The notes: generated from the letters alone by a model not told the origin. A stretch of DNA of 10,422 nucleotides from Planctomicrobium sp. (GCA_029259835.1 JAJDEL010000360.1:1-10422), one strand, 5' to 3'; counted from the stretch's first letter, positions 1-7,457 are shown. Program-made: numbers and translations.

Positions 1-350
1 GGTTCGAGTTGTTGATTCATCAGGCTCGCAAGATTTTCATCAGATCCTAATGGTTGTCCCAATTCATAGTTCGCGGGACTGCAATCGAATTCGTAGACAC
101 TGTCTGGGCTGATGTCGACGGAAATCGGCAGCGAGTCACCGGCTCCTGAAGGTTGGTGAGCAATGCCCAGGAATTTGACGGCGAAGTCAGATTGTGTGGT
201 TGCGAGGTCGGTGTTCCAGACGAAGTCCGTGGCGGACTTGGCAACTGTGCCGTCCATCCAGACGAGATCGCCCGCTTCGATTGTTGAGTTAGCATCGACG
301 CGGACTTTTCGCAATTGGACTTGTCCTGAGCGAAAACGAAGTTTGTTCAT
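1..350 (-). CDS. Capsid cement/decoration-like phage protein, partial
   Basis: This reading frame is open from an ATG at 350-348 to the left edge with no stop, giving about 116 residues of an incomplete protein. It begins MNKLRFRSGQ and continues with a small-beta-protein pattern: a segment reading IEAGDLVWMDG, then FLGIAHQPSGAGDSLPISVDI, then YEFDC. Alternation of an 'AGD-hydrophobic' turn and an 'hGIA...SGAGD' turn is what I associate with phage head cement or decoration proteins (lambda gpD-like or DUF2190-like). I am judging by eye, without a profile match. Its position directly downstream of a prohead protease on the same strand fits the common order protease, decoration protein, major capsid protein, so the capsid gene may lie just left of the window. 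The 98-bp gap to the protease contains no other gene, and the start has only a weak AAGAG ribosome site. No alternative family suggested itself. Confidence 0.6.
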   Translation of the reverse strand, partial: MNKLRFRSGQVQLRKVRVDANSTIEAGDLVWMDGTVAKSATDFVWNTDLATTQSDFAVKFLGIAHQPSGAGDSLPISVDISPDSVYEFDCSPANYELGQPLGSDENLASLMNQQLE

Positions 351-448
351 AATGTTCGACTCTTAAGCAGAAAAAGTGGGTGGGTTATATGAGCCGCTTA
401 CTTTCGGCGGATGGCTTGCACGAAGTGATCGTCATTCTGGATCGATTC

Positions 449-1264
449 CTAGAGAGGCGTTCGTTCCTGGCTCTGCACAACTGGCTGCCGCTCACCATTG
501 ACGGAGACGATGTGGAGCCGGTCCTGAATCATTTGCCGTCGCGTTTTGTTGTCGCTGGCAGATTCGAGTTGTTTCACAAAGAAGTCGGTGACTGCCTGGT
601 CGGGAAGATTCGATTCGGCAATCAGTTGGGTGATTTGATCTTTTCGTTGAAACGATTCCACGGATGTCTTCAGTATCAGATTTTCACTGAGAAGTTGATC
701 ACGTTCACTTTCGAGTTGCGTCACCTGTTCGTCGAGACATTGCAGCGCCTCAGTTTGTTCGTTCGACTGTGTAGTCTCTGTATCGACAGACTCGCGGAAT
801 GTCGTCGTAGTCGCCGGATTGATGACGACATCGACGGAGATGACGTCTGCAATTTGCTCGACGAGTTTTCCATCGACAGAGCGTCTCGCCTTGACAACAT
901 GGGACATCCCGACGCCAGGAGTCTCCATTTCGAGAAGTTTGAGGAACATCTGCCCCGATTCTGTATCGAGAACCTGAATGTCGCCGCGAATTCGGCTTTC
1001 ATTGAAAATTGCATGTGTTACAGAACCAACAAGATCGCGAGTGCTGCGATCTTGCGGACGAGTCCGGTCCTGAGCGTGATCGAGAAAAACCGGCTTGCCT
1101 TCGTAAAGATGGACTGCCTCCTGCAGAGCCGATTCGGAGTAGGTGTAGCCGTTTCGCGACGCTCCTCCGCTCAGGGCGACATTCTTGACGAGCCGGTTGT
1201 CTTCATCGACGGAAAGATTCTGATTCCAGTCCTGGCAGCGTTCGGTGAGAGTGATTGAATCCAT
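449..1264 (-). CDS. Phage prohead protease fused to scaffold-like coiled coil
   Basis: This 271-residue protein probably cleaves and organises capsid proteins during phage-type head assembly. Residues about 25-155 read like the herpesvirus/HK97-type capsid maturation serine protease. They contain GYTYSESALQEAVHLYEGKPVFLDH, with likely catalytic His63, a following RSTRDLVGSV segment, and GVGMSHVV with likely nucleophile Ser121, then a SVDVVINPA strand typical of the end of the domain. Residues about 165-207 are a charged heptad-like coiled coil (LDEQVTQLESERDQLLSENL). The last 60 residues carry an LPDQAV...RQMIQDRL segment. A protease followed by a coiled coil is the usual layout when protease and scaffold are made as one chain. 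The ATG at 1264 is preceded by AAGG only 4 nt upstream. The opposite strand also carries a long open frame here (380-1258), but it shows no recognisable protein pattern. The family call is by motif and needs a profile search; the scaffold role is inferred. Confidence 0.75.
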   Translation of the reverse strand: MDSITLTERCQDWNQNLSVDEDNRLVKNVALSGGASRNGYTYSESALQEAVHLYEGKPVFLDHAQDRTRPQDRSTRDLVGSVTHAIFNESRIRGDIQVLDTESGQMFLKLLEMETPGVGMSHVVKARRSVDGKLVEQIADVISVDVVINPATTTTFRESVDTETTQSNEQTEALQCLDEQVTQLESERDQLLSENLILKTSVESFQRKDQITQLIAESNLPDQAVTDFFVKQLESASDNKTRRQMIQDRLHIVSVNGERQPVVQSQERTPL

Positions 1265-1455
1265 CGTGCCTTGCCAAATTGTGAAAATTGAAGGGTTTCA
1301 AACCAATTCGGGATGGTTGCGCCGCTCCGAGTTACGTTTCGTAGCGATGTTGCAAAAAGAAATTCTTGAAGGAGACGGTAAATACGCTTTATGGGCTAAA
1401 ATCTAGAGTTCGCCGCAATTGCCAGAAATGCCTTGGTTGTGTAGGGTTGCCCGTC

Positions 1456-1471
1456 ATTGAGGCGTCTCAAT
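1456..1471. repeat. Small inverted repeat upstream of ftsH
   Basis: ATTGAG and CTCAAT form a perfect 6-bp inverted repeat around a GCGT loop, about 46 bp before the ftsH start. It sits in the 253-bp gap between the divergent protease and ftsH genes. It could be an operator or a leader-RNA hairpin, or chance. It does not resemble the CIRCE heat-shock element. No convincing sigma-70 promoter is visible in this gap. Confidence 0.3.
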
Positions 1472-1517
1472 TCGCGCTCAGGTAGACACATTTGACATCT
1501 CGGATCAGAGCTCACTT

Positions 1518-3530
1518 ATGACGGATTCTCCGGAACCGAACGAATCGACTGATGGAACTGCAAATCAGGACAAAGCTGCGCCGCAAAAACGTAGCAGCAT
1601 GCCCTATTATTTGCTGATTATGCTGTTCTTCATCCTCGTTGTTTGGGGCTGGCAGGCGATCAACAATGCGAATCGTACTGAAGTCGGATACTCCTTCTTT
1701 CAGACTCAGTTAGAAGCGAAGAATGTCAAAATAGCGTCTCTGAAAGGGACGAAGCTGCTCGGTGAGTGGAAGGACACTGAAAAAGCCAAAGCCGCCATGC
1801 AGGCGTTGGTTGATGAACTCAACGTAGATGTGAAAGAGAAATCAAAAAAGGCGAAACCTCCGAAGGTCGCCGACTATTTCACAACGAATGTTCCCCACCA
1901 GGAAAATGAATCTCTGCTCAGGCGGCTTGAAGAAAACGGAGTCGTCAAGTACGGCTCGGCAAGCGAGGACATGGCGATTCTGCTGATGCAGATGTTCTAC
2001 ATTTTGCCGCTGATTCTCATCGTCGGTTTCCTCTTCTTTGCGATGCGTCGCTCTTCTGATCCAATGGGGTCCGGAGGGATGTTTGGAAACTTTGTGAAGA
2101 GTCAGGCGAAACGTTTTCAACCAAGCGATACACAGACAACATTCGATGACGTTGCTGGCATGGACCATGCGAAAAGGGAATTGCAAGAAGTCGTTGAGTT
2201 CCTGAAAGAACCTTCAAAATTCCAACGCCTGGGTGCGGAGATGCCGAAAGGGGTTCTCTTGATGGGGCCACCTGGAACCGGAAAAACATTGGTCGCTCGC
2301 GCTGTTGCTGGTGAGGCTGGCGTTCCGTTTTACAGCATCAATGGTTCCGAGTTCATTCAGATGTTCGTCGGTGTCGGTGCCAGCCGCGTGCGCGATATGT
2401 TCCGCACTGCAAAAGAAAATGCCCCGTGCATTTTGTTCATCGACGAAATCGACGCTGTTGGTCGTGTTCGCGGAGCAGGTGTCGGAGGTGGTCACGATGA
2501 GCGAGAGCAAACACTCAATCAAATTCTCAGTGAGATGGACGGGTTCGAAGCGTCGGCGGCTGTCATTGTGATCGCTGCGACGAACCGACCAGATGTTCTC
2601 GATCCAGCACTTCTGCGACCAGGTCGATTTGACCGCCACGTCGCGATTGATCGTCCGAGTCGTGATGGCAGACTGGGAATTCTCAAAGTTCATGCCCGGA
2701 AGGTGAAACTTGCGGAAGGCGTGACTCTTGAGGAAGTCGCGAACGGCACGATTGGATTCTCGGGGGCCGAGCTTCGCAATCTGATCAACGAAGCCGCTTT
2801 GCACGCGGTTCGTGATGGAAAAGATGCGGTTGAAATGGAAGATTTCGATTCCGCCCGAGACAAAATTATGATGGGTGTTCCACGCGAAGACATCATGAAC
2901 GAAAAAGAACGCCGGATGACAGCCTACCACGAGGCAGGGCATGCCATCATTGGCTGGATGCTTCCGGAAGTCGACCCTGTTCATAAAGTGACGATTGTTC
3001 CGCGCGGTCGCGCTTTAGGAGTGACTCAATTCATCCCAGAAGAAGAACGATTTCACATGGGAGAAAATCGGCTCAGGCAACAATTGGCGATGATGCTGGG
3101 AGGTCGCTCCGCAGAGAAACTCATTTTTGATGAGTATTCCGCTGGTGCAGAAAGCGACTTGAAACGCTCCTCACAAATCGCCCGCCGCATGGTGAGTACC
3201 TGGGGTATGAGCGATAAAATCGGTCCCGTCGCCTACCGCGACAACGAAGAACAACCGTTCCTCGGCAAAGAGATCCACGAGGCCCGCAAATACAGCGAAC
3301 AAACCGCCTTTCTGATTGATGAGGAAATGCGAGTCGTCCTGCTCCAAGCTCAAGATCTTGCAATCAAGACACTTGAAGAAAATCGCGAAATCCTTGAGGA
3401 ACTCGTATCCGCGCTCATGGAAAACGAGGTCGTTGACAAAGAGCAACTCGAAGAAATCATGGGCCCACGGAAGGGTCTCGATGAAGATGGTGCGACCGAC
3501 GCTGAATCGAACAACGACAAGACGGAATAG
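1518..3530 (+). CDS. ftsH: ATP-dependent zinc metalloprotease FtsH
   Basis: FtsH is a hexameric, inner-membrane AAA+ protease that extracts and degrades misfolded membrane proteins and short-lived regulators. This 670-residue protein has the full set of parts. There is a short cytoplasmic N-terminus, TM1 at about residues 29-47, a roughly 100-residue periplasmic region with a lysine-rich patch (104-116), and TM2 at about 152-175. The ATPase has Walker A GPPGTGKT (250-257), the pore loop FVG (283-285), Walker B ILFIDEID (305-312) and a second region of homology with arginine fingers R367 and R370. The protease has HEAGH (471-475), with H471 and H475 as zinc ligands and E472 as catalytic base; D547 in AGAESDLKR is the likely third ligand. 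No key residue is missing. The acidic tail is unstructured. The ATG at 1518 has only a weak AGAG ribosome site; the next Met (residue 28) would leave TM1 intact but remove the N-terminal tail. The glycosyltransferase gene follows 43 bp downstream. Confidence 0.97.
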   Translation: MTDSPEPNESTDGTANQDKAAPQKRSSMPYYLLIMLFFILVVWGWQAINNANRTEVGYSFFQTQLEAKNVKIASLKGTKLLGEWKDTEKAKAAMQALVDELNVDVKEKSKKAKPPKVADYFTTNVPHQENESLLRRLEENGVVKYGSASEDMAILLMQMFYILPLILIVGFLFFAMRRSSDPMGSGGMFGNFVKSQAKRFQPSDTQTTFDDVAGMDHAKRELQEVVEFLKEPSKFQRLGAEMPKGVLLMGPPGTGKTLVARAVAGEAGVPFYSINGSEFIQMFVGVGASRVRDMFRTAKENAPCILFIDEIDAVGRVRGAGVGGGHDEREQTLNQILSEMDGFEASAAVIVIAATNRPDVLDPALLRPGRFDRHVAIDRPSRDGRLGILKVHARKVKLAEGVTLEEVANGTIGFSGAELRNLINEAALHAVRDGKDAVEMEDFDSARDKIMMGVPREDIMNEKERRMTAYHEAGHAIIGWMLPEVDPVHKVTIVPRGRALGVTQFIPEEERFHMGENRLRQQLAMMLGGRSAEKLIFDEYSAGAESDLKRSSQIARRMVSTWGMSDKIGPVAYRDNEEQPFLGKEIHEARKYSEQTAFLIDEEMRVVLLQAQDLAIKTLEENREILEELVSALMENEVVDKEQLEEIMGPRKGLDEDGATDAESNNDKTE

Positions 3531-3552
3531 CGAACAAAACGTTGTTTGTTCG
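3531..3552 (+). repeat. Perfect hairpin directly after ftsH stop
   Basis: CGAACAAA and TTTGTTCG form a perfect 8-bp inverted repeat around a 6-nt ACGTTG loop. It begins at the first base after the ftsH TAG and ends 21 bp before the glycosyltransferase start. No run of T follows on the plus strand, so it is not a standard intrinsic terminator. It could protect the 3' end of ftsH mRNA, mark a processing site, or partly uncouple the downstream gene. Confidence 0.5.
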
Positions 3553-3573
3553 ACCGGCAAAGTGGGGCGAATT

Positions 3574-4308
3574 ATGCTTCAAGATTTTGTTTCGCTGATT
3601 ATTCCGGCCTTAAACGAAGAGTCATACATTGGTCCCACATTGGATGCGATCAACGAAGCGATTGCACACACCGACGTGCCGGATGAGCTTCGCGTGGAAG
3701 TCATTGTTGTCGACAATGGTAGCACAGATTCAACCGCCGAGATTGCACGCTCAAGGGGCGCAAACGTCGTTAATGAGCCGCAGGGAAATGTCGCTACGGC
3801 GAGGAATGCAGGAGCGCGATCTGCCAGCGGAAACTTATTGATTTTCGTCGACGCGGATACTCATTGGCCTTCCACGGTGCTGTCTCACATTGTTGAGAAT
3901 ATGAGAGATGAAAGTTGCGTTGGGGGAGCTGTCGATACCGAGTACCTTCCCCAAAGTACCATCATTCATATTTACCTCCAGTTCTGGAGAGTTTTTGGCA
4001 AGCTGTTCCACATGGCGCAGGGAGCCACTCAGTTTTGCACGGCTGAAGCGTTTGAATCTGTTGCTGGATACAACGAATCTGTCTTCATGGGTGAAGATGT
4101 GGATTTCTACTTCCGACTTCGGAGATATGCGAAATCCAAAGGCTGTTTCGTCACCATGATTGAGGATGAGAAAGTCGTCCCATCCTGTCGTAAATTCGAC
4201 AAGTGGCCTATTTGGAAAACGCTGCTACTGACGAACCCGGTGGTCTGTTTAGTATTCTCAAGATCGCGGCGACCATGGGGAGATTGGTATACGAAGCCCA
4301 CAAGATAG
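3574..4308 (+). CDS. Glycosyltransferase family 2
   Basis: This 244-residue protein probably transfers a sugar from a nucleotide-sugar donor to an unknown acceptor at the cytoplasmic membrane face. The GT-A fold signature is clear: SLIIPALNEESYIG (residues 7-20), the nucleotide-binding VVDNGSTDST with D47, the metal-binding DAD at 93-95 in FVDADTHW, and GEDVDFYFRLRR (173-184) with the probable catalytic acidic pair E174/D175. The C-terminal stretch TLLLTNPVVCLVF is hydrophobic but short and may sit on the membrane rather than cross it; the protein ends in WGDWYTKPTR. I chose the ATG at 3574, preceded by a GGGG ribosome site, because it starts right at the conserved domain. The frame stays open upstream to 3316, but that extension lies inside ftsH in another frame and has no domain content. 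Donor and acceptor cannot be told from sequence; a role in glycolipid or polysaccharide synthesis is inference. Confidence 0.88.
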   Translation: MLQDFVSLIIPALNEESYIGPTLDAINEAIAHTDVPDELRVEVIVVDNGSTDSTAEIARSRGANVVNEPQGNVATARNAGARSASGNLLIFVDADTHWPSTVLSHIVENMRDESCVGGAVDTEYLPQSTIIHIYLQFWRVFGKLFHMAQGATQFCTAEAFESVAGYNESVFMGEDVDFYFRLRRYAKSKGCFVTMIEDEKVVPSCRKFDKWPIWKTLLLTNPVVCLVFSRSRRPWGDWYTKPTR

Positions 4309-4498
4309 TAGGGAGGGCAGTCTTGAAAATTTTTCTTTGGGTGGCTCATGTTTTTTACTTGGGACGATGAAGTCGGTGGGAGGCTGCAAGTCAATAGATC
4401 CTACTCATGGAGAGTTCGGTAACCTTGTTGATTTTCATGTTTTATCATCAAGATTCGACATCCATGAGGTGTCCAGAGGTGATACATTGTTAAGAGCC

Positions 4499-4516
4499 TG
4501 TGAGCAGCCTCTCACG
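4499..4516. repeat. Short hairpin in convergent gap
   Basis: GTGAG (4500-4504) and CTCAC (4511-4515) pair across a CAGCCT loop, with a possible flanking T-G pair. It lies between the plus-strand glycosyltransferase and the minus-strand 147-residue gene, close to a second hairpin. No T run follows on either strand. The rest of the 265-bp gap (4309-4573) shows no convincing gene; a 64-codon open frame at 4337-4531 has no protein-like character. Confidence 0.3.
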
Positions 4517-4520
4517 GCTA

Positions 4521-4548
4521 CGCCGCCCTGAAAGAAAACCTTTCGGCG
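4521..4548. repeat. GC-rich two-part hairpin in convergent gap
   Basis: An outer CGCC/GGCG stem (4521-4524 and 4545-4548) surrounds an inner GAAAG/CTTTC stem (4530-4534 and 4540-4544), with five unpaired bases on the 5' side. It is followed by a C-rich stretch. The position just beyond the stop of the minus-strand gene would suit a transcription end for both convergent genes, but there is no T tract. It may be a copy of a dispersed intergenic element; copy number cannot be seen here. Confidence 0.35.
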
Positions 4549-4573
4549 CCACCCACCCCCGACGGAACCGGCC

Positions 4574-5017
4574 CTACCTCACTGCCGCGCAGAGAGGGGC
4601 GACGATCTGACGCCATGCGTGCATATGCCATTCAGCATCCATACTACTCATCGTCATATCTTGTGCGAGGCGGCCGTTGAGATATGGAACGATCATTAAG
4701 GACGTCTCGAATATATTTCCAATCTTTGTCCACCTGTACTGGAGCCCACCATCATCGAGAAAACAGTCTACTTTTCCATCCTCTCGATCACTCTTGTAGA
4801 GAGATTCCAAATCTCGATAAGACTCAAGAAGGAATTCGGCATCATCCTCGACTGGGAGCCGGTACTTTCCGAATGGCACCGGAATTTCGAGCCATTTGAT
4901 TCCCTGTTTCAGTAATGCACCAGGAACGGCTGATGCAGTGAAATCATGATGAGGATCCATCGCAGAATCAACAAATCCCCATTCGAATATCAAACTGAGT
5001 GTGTCATTCATTGTCAT
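4574..5017 (-). CDS. Hypothetical 147-residue protein
   Basis: I do not recognise this family. The protein is 147 residues, probably soluble and cytoplasmic, acidic and rich in aromatic residues (for example LIFEWGFVD, WLEIPVPFGKYRLP, YRDLESLY, LQYRWTKIGNIFETSL, and EWHMHAWRQIV near the end). It has no signal peptide, membrane segment or known catalytic motif. The composition and the alternation of hydrophobic and charged stretches look like a real folded protein. The small size and solitary position recall single-domain immunity-type or barrel-type proteins, but that is only an impression. Two starts are possible: ATG at 5017 or ATG at 5011 (MNDTLSL). Neither has a clear ribosome site. It lies 70 bp downstream of the TPR-redoxin gene on the same strand, separated by a strong hairpin. 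Confidence 0.6.
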   Translation of the reverse strand: MTMNDTLSLIFEWGFVDSAMDPHHDFTASAVPGALLKQGIKWLEIPVPFGKYRLPVEDDAEFLLESYRDLESLYKSDREDGKVDCFLDDGGLQYRWTKIGNIFETSLMIVPYLNGRLAQDMTMSSMDAEWHMHAWRQIVAPLCAAVR

Positions 5018-5040
5018 TTAATCAATCACATGAAGTGTCG

Positions 5041-5068
5041 AGGAAGGCAGGCTCCCGTCTGCCTTCCT
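5041..5068. repeat. Perfect 10-bp inverted repeat (hairpin)
   Basis: AGGAAGGCAG and CTGCCTTCCT form a perfect 10-bp inverted repeat around the loop GCTCCCGT. It lies in the 70-bp gap between the stop of the TPR-redoxin gene and the start of the 147-residue gene. Neither strand has a T run after the stem, so it is not a standard terminator, although a stem this strong could still end or slow transcription or protect the upstream mRNA. The form 'GGCAG-GCTCCCG-CTGCC' resembles intergenic elements I associate with planctomycete genomes; this is from memory and unverified. Confidence 0.6.
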
Positions 5069-5087
5069 AATCTCGGCTTGACATTGA

Positions 5088-7445
5088 CTACGGTGACGCC
5101 GTGACATTTTGCTGACCGGTGTTGGAGGCTTCGCCTGGTTGAGCCAGGAGTCGTTTGGACTCTTTCAGGACAAACTCTGGCTCCATGAAGGGTTCGTAGC
5201 TGATGTCTTGCCAGCGAATTTGACCGGCTGCGTCGATGAGAAATGTCCCGTGTAGTGGTTGTTTTTCGAAATCGTCGTAGCAGCGGTAGTCTTTGAAGAC
5301 GTCCAGATCAGCGTTCGCGACGAGCGGGAATGGAAATTCTTCTTTGCCGTAGTTCTCGTGAGAAATCTTGAGATCCTCTTGTCCATCGGTACTGATGGCG
5401 ATTAAAGAGAGACCAGCTTCCTCGAACTTCTCTGTCATCGGTGCAAACGCCTTGAGTTGTTCGGCACAGTGCAAGCAGCCATGTCCCAGGTAGAAAATCA
5501 CGACGACAGGCTTGCCTGAGTACTCGGTCAGCGAGCGGATTTCTTCGTTGTGGTCTTGCAGTGCAAAGGAAGGTGCCGCGCTGGGCGACCAACGGAATGG
5601 GCCGAGTTCTTGCAAGTTCGGACGTTCTCCGAAGTCTTTCGACTTCTCTCTCGGCTGCCGCCAGTCGGCTTTGAATCCGAGTTCCGCAGAAATCGGCTTA
5701 AGCATCTGAAAGACTGGGACATCGAGGTCAATCGTTTCAGAAATCTTCTGCAATTCAGCGAAGGCTTTCTTCGCATCGTCTTTTTTGTCGGCGTTCCAGA
5801 GGACGGAGACTTTCCAGGCCAGCGGAACGGTTTCGTTTTTGTGACCGGAAACATGCTTGTTGATTGTCTCAATTGCTTTTTCGTTTTCGCCTGCGAGTTG
5901 CTGGACCGATGCCAGCCAGCCCTTGTCGAACGAAGAAACTTTCGCGAACGACGCGGCAGCGTCTACATACGCATTGTGGGCATAGTGAAGGTGCCCTTCC
6001 AGTTCGTTTTCGGCAGTTTCTAACGTTCGAACCCGTGAAGAAAATCCCCGTTTCGCACGCTCGCCGGCGGCTTTCTGGTCTTTCTCGTTTTTCTTGTCCT
6101 TTTTCGCTTTTGCAATCGCTTTTTGGGCCGCTTCGTCGCGTTCTGTTTCCAGTTTGGTGAGATCGTTTTTGATCTGAGTCAGCAAATCACAGCCTTCTAA
6201 AACATGACCGGAATGAAAAGAGGCTCTCGCCACGAGGACGTTGCGTTTGAGTTGTTCGGTTTTCGAATCAGAAGGTTCGAGATAAATCGTGTCGGCGAGT
6301 TTTAAGGCTTCGTCCCACATCTGGAATGTAGACAACGTCTGCATGCAACGCATGCGACCATACTTCGTACTACCACTTTTACTTAAGGTGTTGTATTTCG
6401 GATGACGTGGCAGGTCGATCATATTCTTTGCGAGATCGAGAGCGTCATGCGCGCGTCCAATGAAAATGAGATTGCGGATCAACCATTCATTGTTGTGAGC
6501 AAAATTATGGATCTGATCCGGCAGCACGCGATCTCGCATCATGTAAGCATGATCGGTCCGTGCGGATGCTTCCTGTTGCCAGACGGCGTCGTGGTATCTC
6601 TTCAAACGTGAATACGTATGCCCCGGCATATGCCACATATGAGCGATCGCCGGTTCACTTGTTCCACACAACGCCGCCGAAGCGACCGCGTTCTCCGGCT
6701 CTTCATAATCCCAAAGATGAATGATGAAATGATGACACGGATGGAGTGGGTTCTCCGCCAGAATCGATTTGAAGAGCGCGTCGACTGCGTAGTAACTGCT
6801 GATCGGAATTCCCTTTGACTTATTCTCGTAGAGTGCCAGGCCGAGGAACGCTTTCGCTTCGATGTCTTCCGGAAACTTGTGAAGAATTTCTTCGTAGGCT
6901 TTCACGAGAGCCTGACGGCGTTTCTTGTCTGCTTCCTTCTGTTTGGCTTTGTCGACTTTTTCGTCTTTCTTTGTCTCTGTCTTCTTGAAGTATGCTGCGA
7001 GAGAGTCGATGTACATCTTTTCTCGCTCGGTTGTTTTTTCTTTTCGTTTGACTGCCTCGTCAATGAAACCACGTGCGCGGTCGGCTTTGCTTTTATTTGA
7101 CATCGCCATTCCCCAGTAAGCGATCGCACAGTCTGGGTCGAGTGCGGCTGCCTGACGGAAAGATCGTTCGGATTCGAAGAACCAGAACCCGTGCAATTGT
7201 CCGATTCCCTGATCGACGAATTTTTGTACTTCTTCGGTCTTGCAAGTCGCCGGGAAGTGAACGTTCCCCATGCCCTTCATCAGGTAAGCCGCTTGACGTG
7301 GACCTTCGTTGAAGCTGTCGCCGTGGTAGGAATGTCCGGCAAGCACTTCGGCATCGTCCGCAGCAGCAAGTTCGTCTTCGGCGAAAACCGATGGAATCAA
7401 TGCGAGTGAGAAAAGTAGAAAAAGGAAGGAATGCACACGTCGCAT
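5088..7445 (-). CDS. Secreted TPR protein with C-terminal redoxin domain
   Basis: This is a 785-residue exported protein. Residues 1-22 are a signal peptide (MRRVHSF, a hydrophobic core, and VFA before the likely cut). Residues about 55-580 are helical TPR-like repeats, including GFWFFESERSFRQAAALDPDCAIAYWGMAMS. They carry a histidine-rich signature, HHFIIHLWD (238-246) and HMWHMPGHTYSR (269-280), then IHNFAHNNEW (312-321). This matches an uncharacterised TPR family with an 'HxxIH...HMPxHxxxR' pattern. Two lysine-rich linkers (about 150-176 and 440-466) interrupt the repeats. Residues about 617-765 are an AhpC/TSA-type thioredoxin fold with FYLGHGCLHC, whose CxxC is C657/C660, plus a thioredoxin-like FPFPLVANAD...GTFLIDAAGQIRW. 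The CxxC suggests thiol-disulfide exchange in the periplasm; the substrate is unknown. The ATG at 7445 is chosen over 7514 because it starts the signal peptide and has AAGGTG 6 nt upstream. Confidence 0.88.
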   Translation of the reverse strand: MRRVHSFLFLLFSLALIPSVFAEDELAAADDAEVLAGHSYHGDSFNEGPRQAAYLMKGMGNVHFPATCKTEEVQKFVDQGIGQLHGFWFFESERSFRQAAALDPDCAIAYWGMAMSNKSKADRARGFIDEAVKRKEKTTEREKMYIDSLAAYFKKTETKKDEKVDKAKQKEADKKRRQALVKAYEEILHKFPEDIEAKAFLGLALYENKSKGIPISSYYAVDALFKSILAENPLHPCHHFIIHLWDYEEPENAVASAALCGTSEPAIAHMWHMPGHTYSRLKRYHDAVWQQEASARTDHAYMMRDRVLPDQIHNFAHNNEWLIRNLIFIGRAHDALDLAKNMIDLPRHPKYNTLSKSGSTKYGRMRCMQTLSTFQMWDEALKLADTIYLEPSDSKTEQLKRNVLVARASFHSGHVLEGCDLLTQIKNDLTKLETERDEAAQKAIAKAKKDKKNEKDQKAAGERAKRGFSSRVRTLETAENELEGHLHYAHNAYVDAAASFAKVSSFDKGWLASVQQLAGENEKAIETINKHVSGHKNETVPLAWKVSVLWNADKKDDAKKAFAELQKISETIDLDVPVFQMLKPISAELGFKADWRQPREKSKDFGERPNLQELGPFRWSPSAAPSFALQDHNEEIRSLTEYSGKPVVVIFYLGHGCLHCAEQLKAFAPMTEKFEEAGLSLIAISTDGQEDLKISHENYGKEEFPFPLVANADLDVFKDYRCYDDFEKQPLHGTFLIDAAGQIRWQDISYEPFMEPEFVLKESKRLLAQPGEASNTGQQNVTASP

Positions 7446-7451
7446 CACGGA

Positions 7452-7457
7452 CACCTT
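7452..7457 (-). promoter_or_regulatory. Ribosome binding site fixing the TPR-redoxin start
   Basis: AAGGTG on the minus strand lies 6 nt before the ATG at 7445. The open frame continues upstream to another ATG at 7514. The site and the signal peptide beginning at 7445 together favour the shorter form. Confidence 0.6.

Noticed and set aside
380..1258. A 292-codon open frame on the plus strand, longer than the opposite prohead protease gene.
   Set aside because: It is antisense to a gene with clear protease motifs and a coiled coil. Its translation has no domain, signal or membrane pattern.
1492..1521. TTGACA (1492-1497) as a -35 box for ftsH.
   Set aside because: The only -10-like hexamer at proper spacing (TTATGA) overlaps the ATG at 1518, so transcription would start inside the gene.
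2214..2984. A 256-codon minus-strand frame inside ftsH.
   Set aside because: It is antisense to the conserved FtsH ATPase and protease core, with no recognisable domain. Long antisense frames are common opposite conserved coding DNA.
3316..3573. Upstream extension of the glycosyltransferase frame inside ftsH.
   Set aside because: The extension overlaps conserved ftsH coding sequence in another frame and lacks domain content. The ATG at 3574 begins at the family's first conserved strand and has a GGGG site.
4337..4531. A 64-codon plus-strand frame in the gap after the glycosyltransferase.
   Set aside because: It runs through the hairpin region, lacks a ribosome site and has an irregular composition.
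5550..6160. Plus-strand open frames (5550-6023, 5864-6160) opposite the TPR-redoxin gene.
   Set aside because: They are antisense to a protein with a signal peptide, TPR repeats and a CxxC redoxin domain, and show no features of their own.
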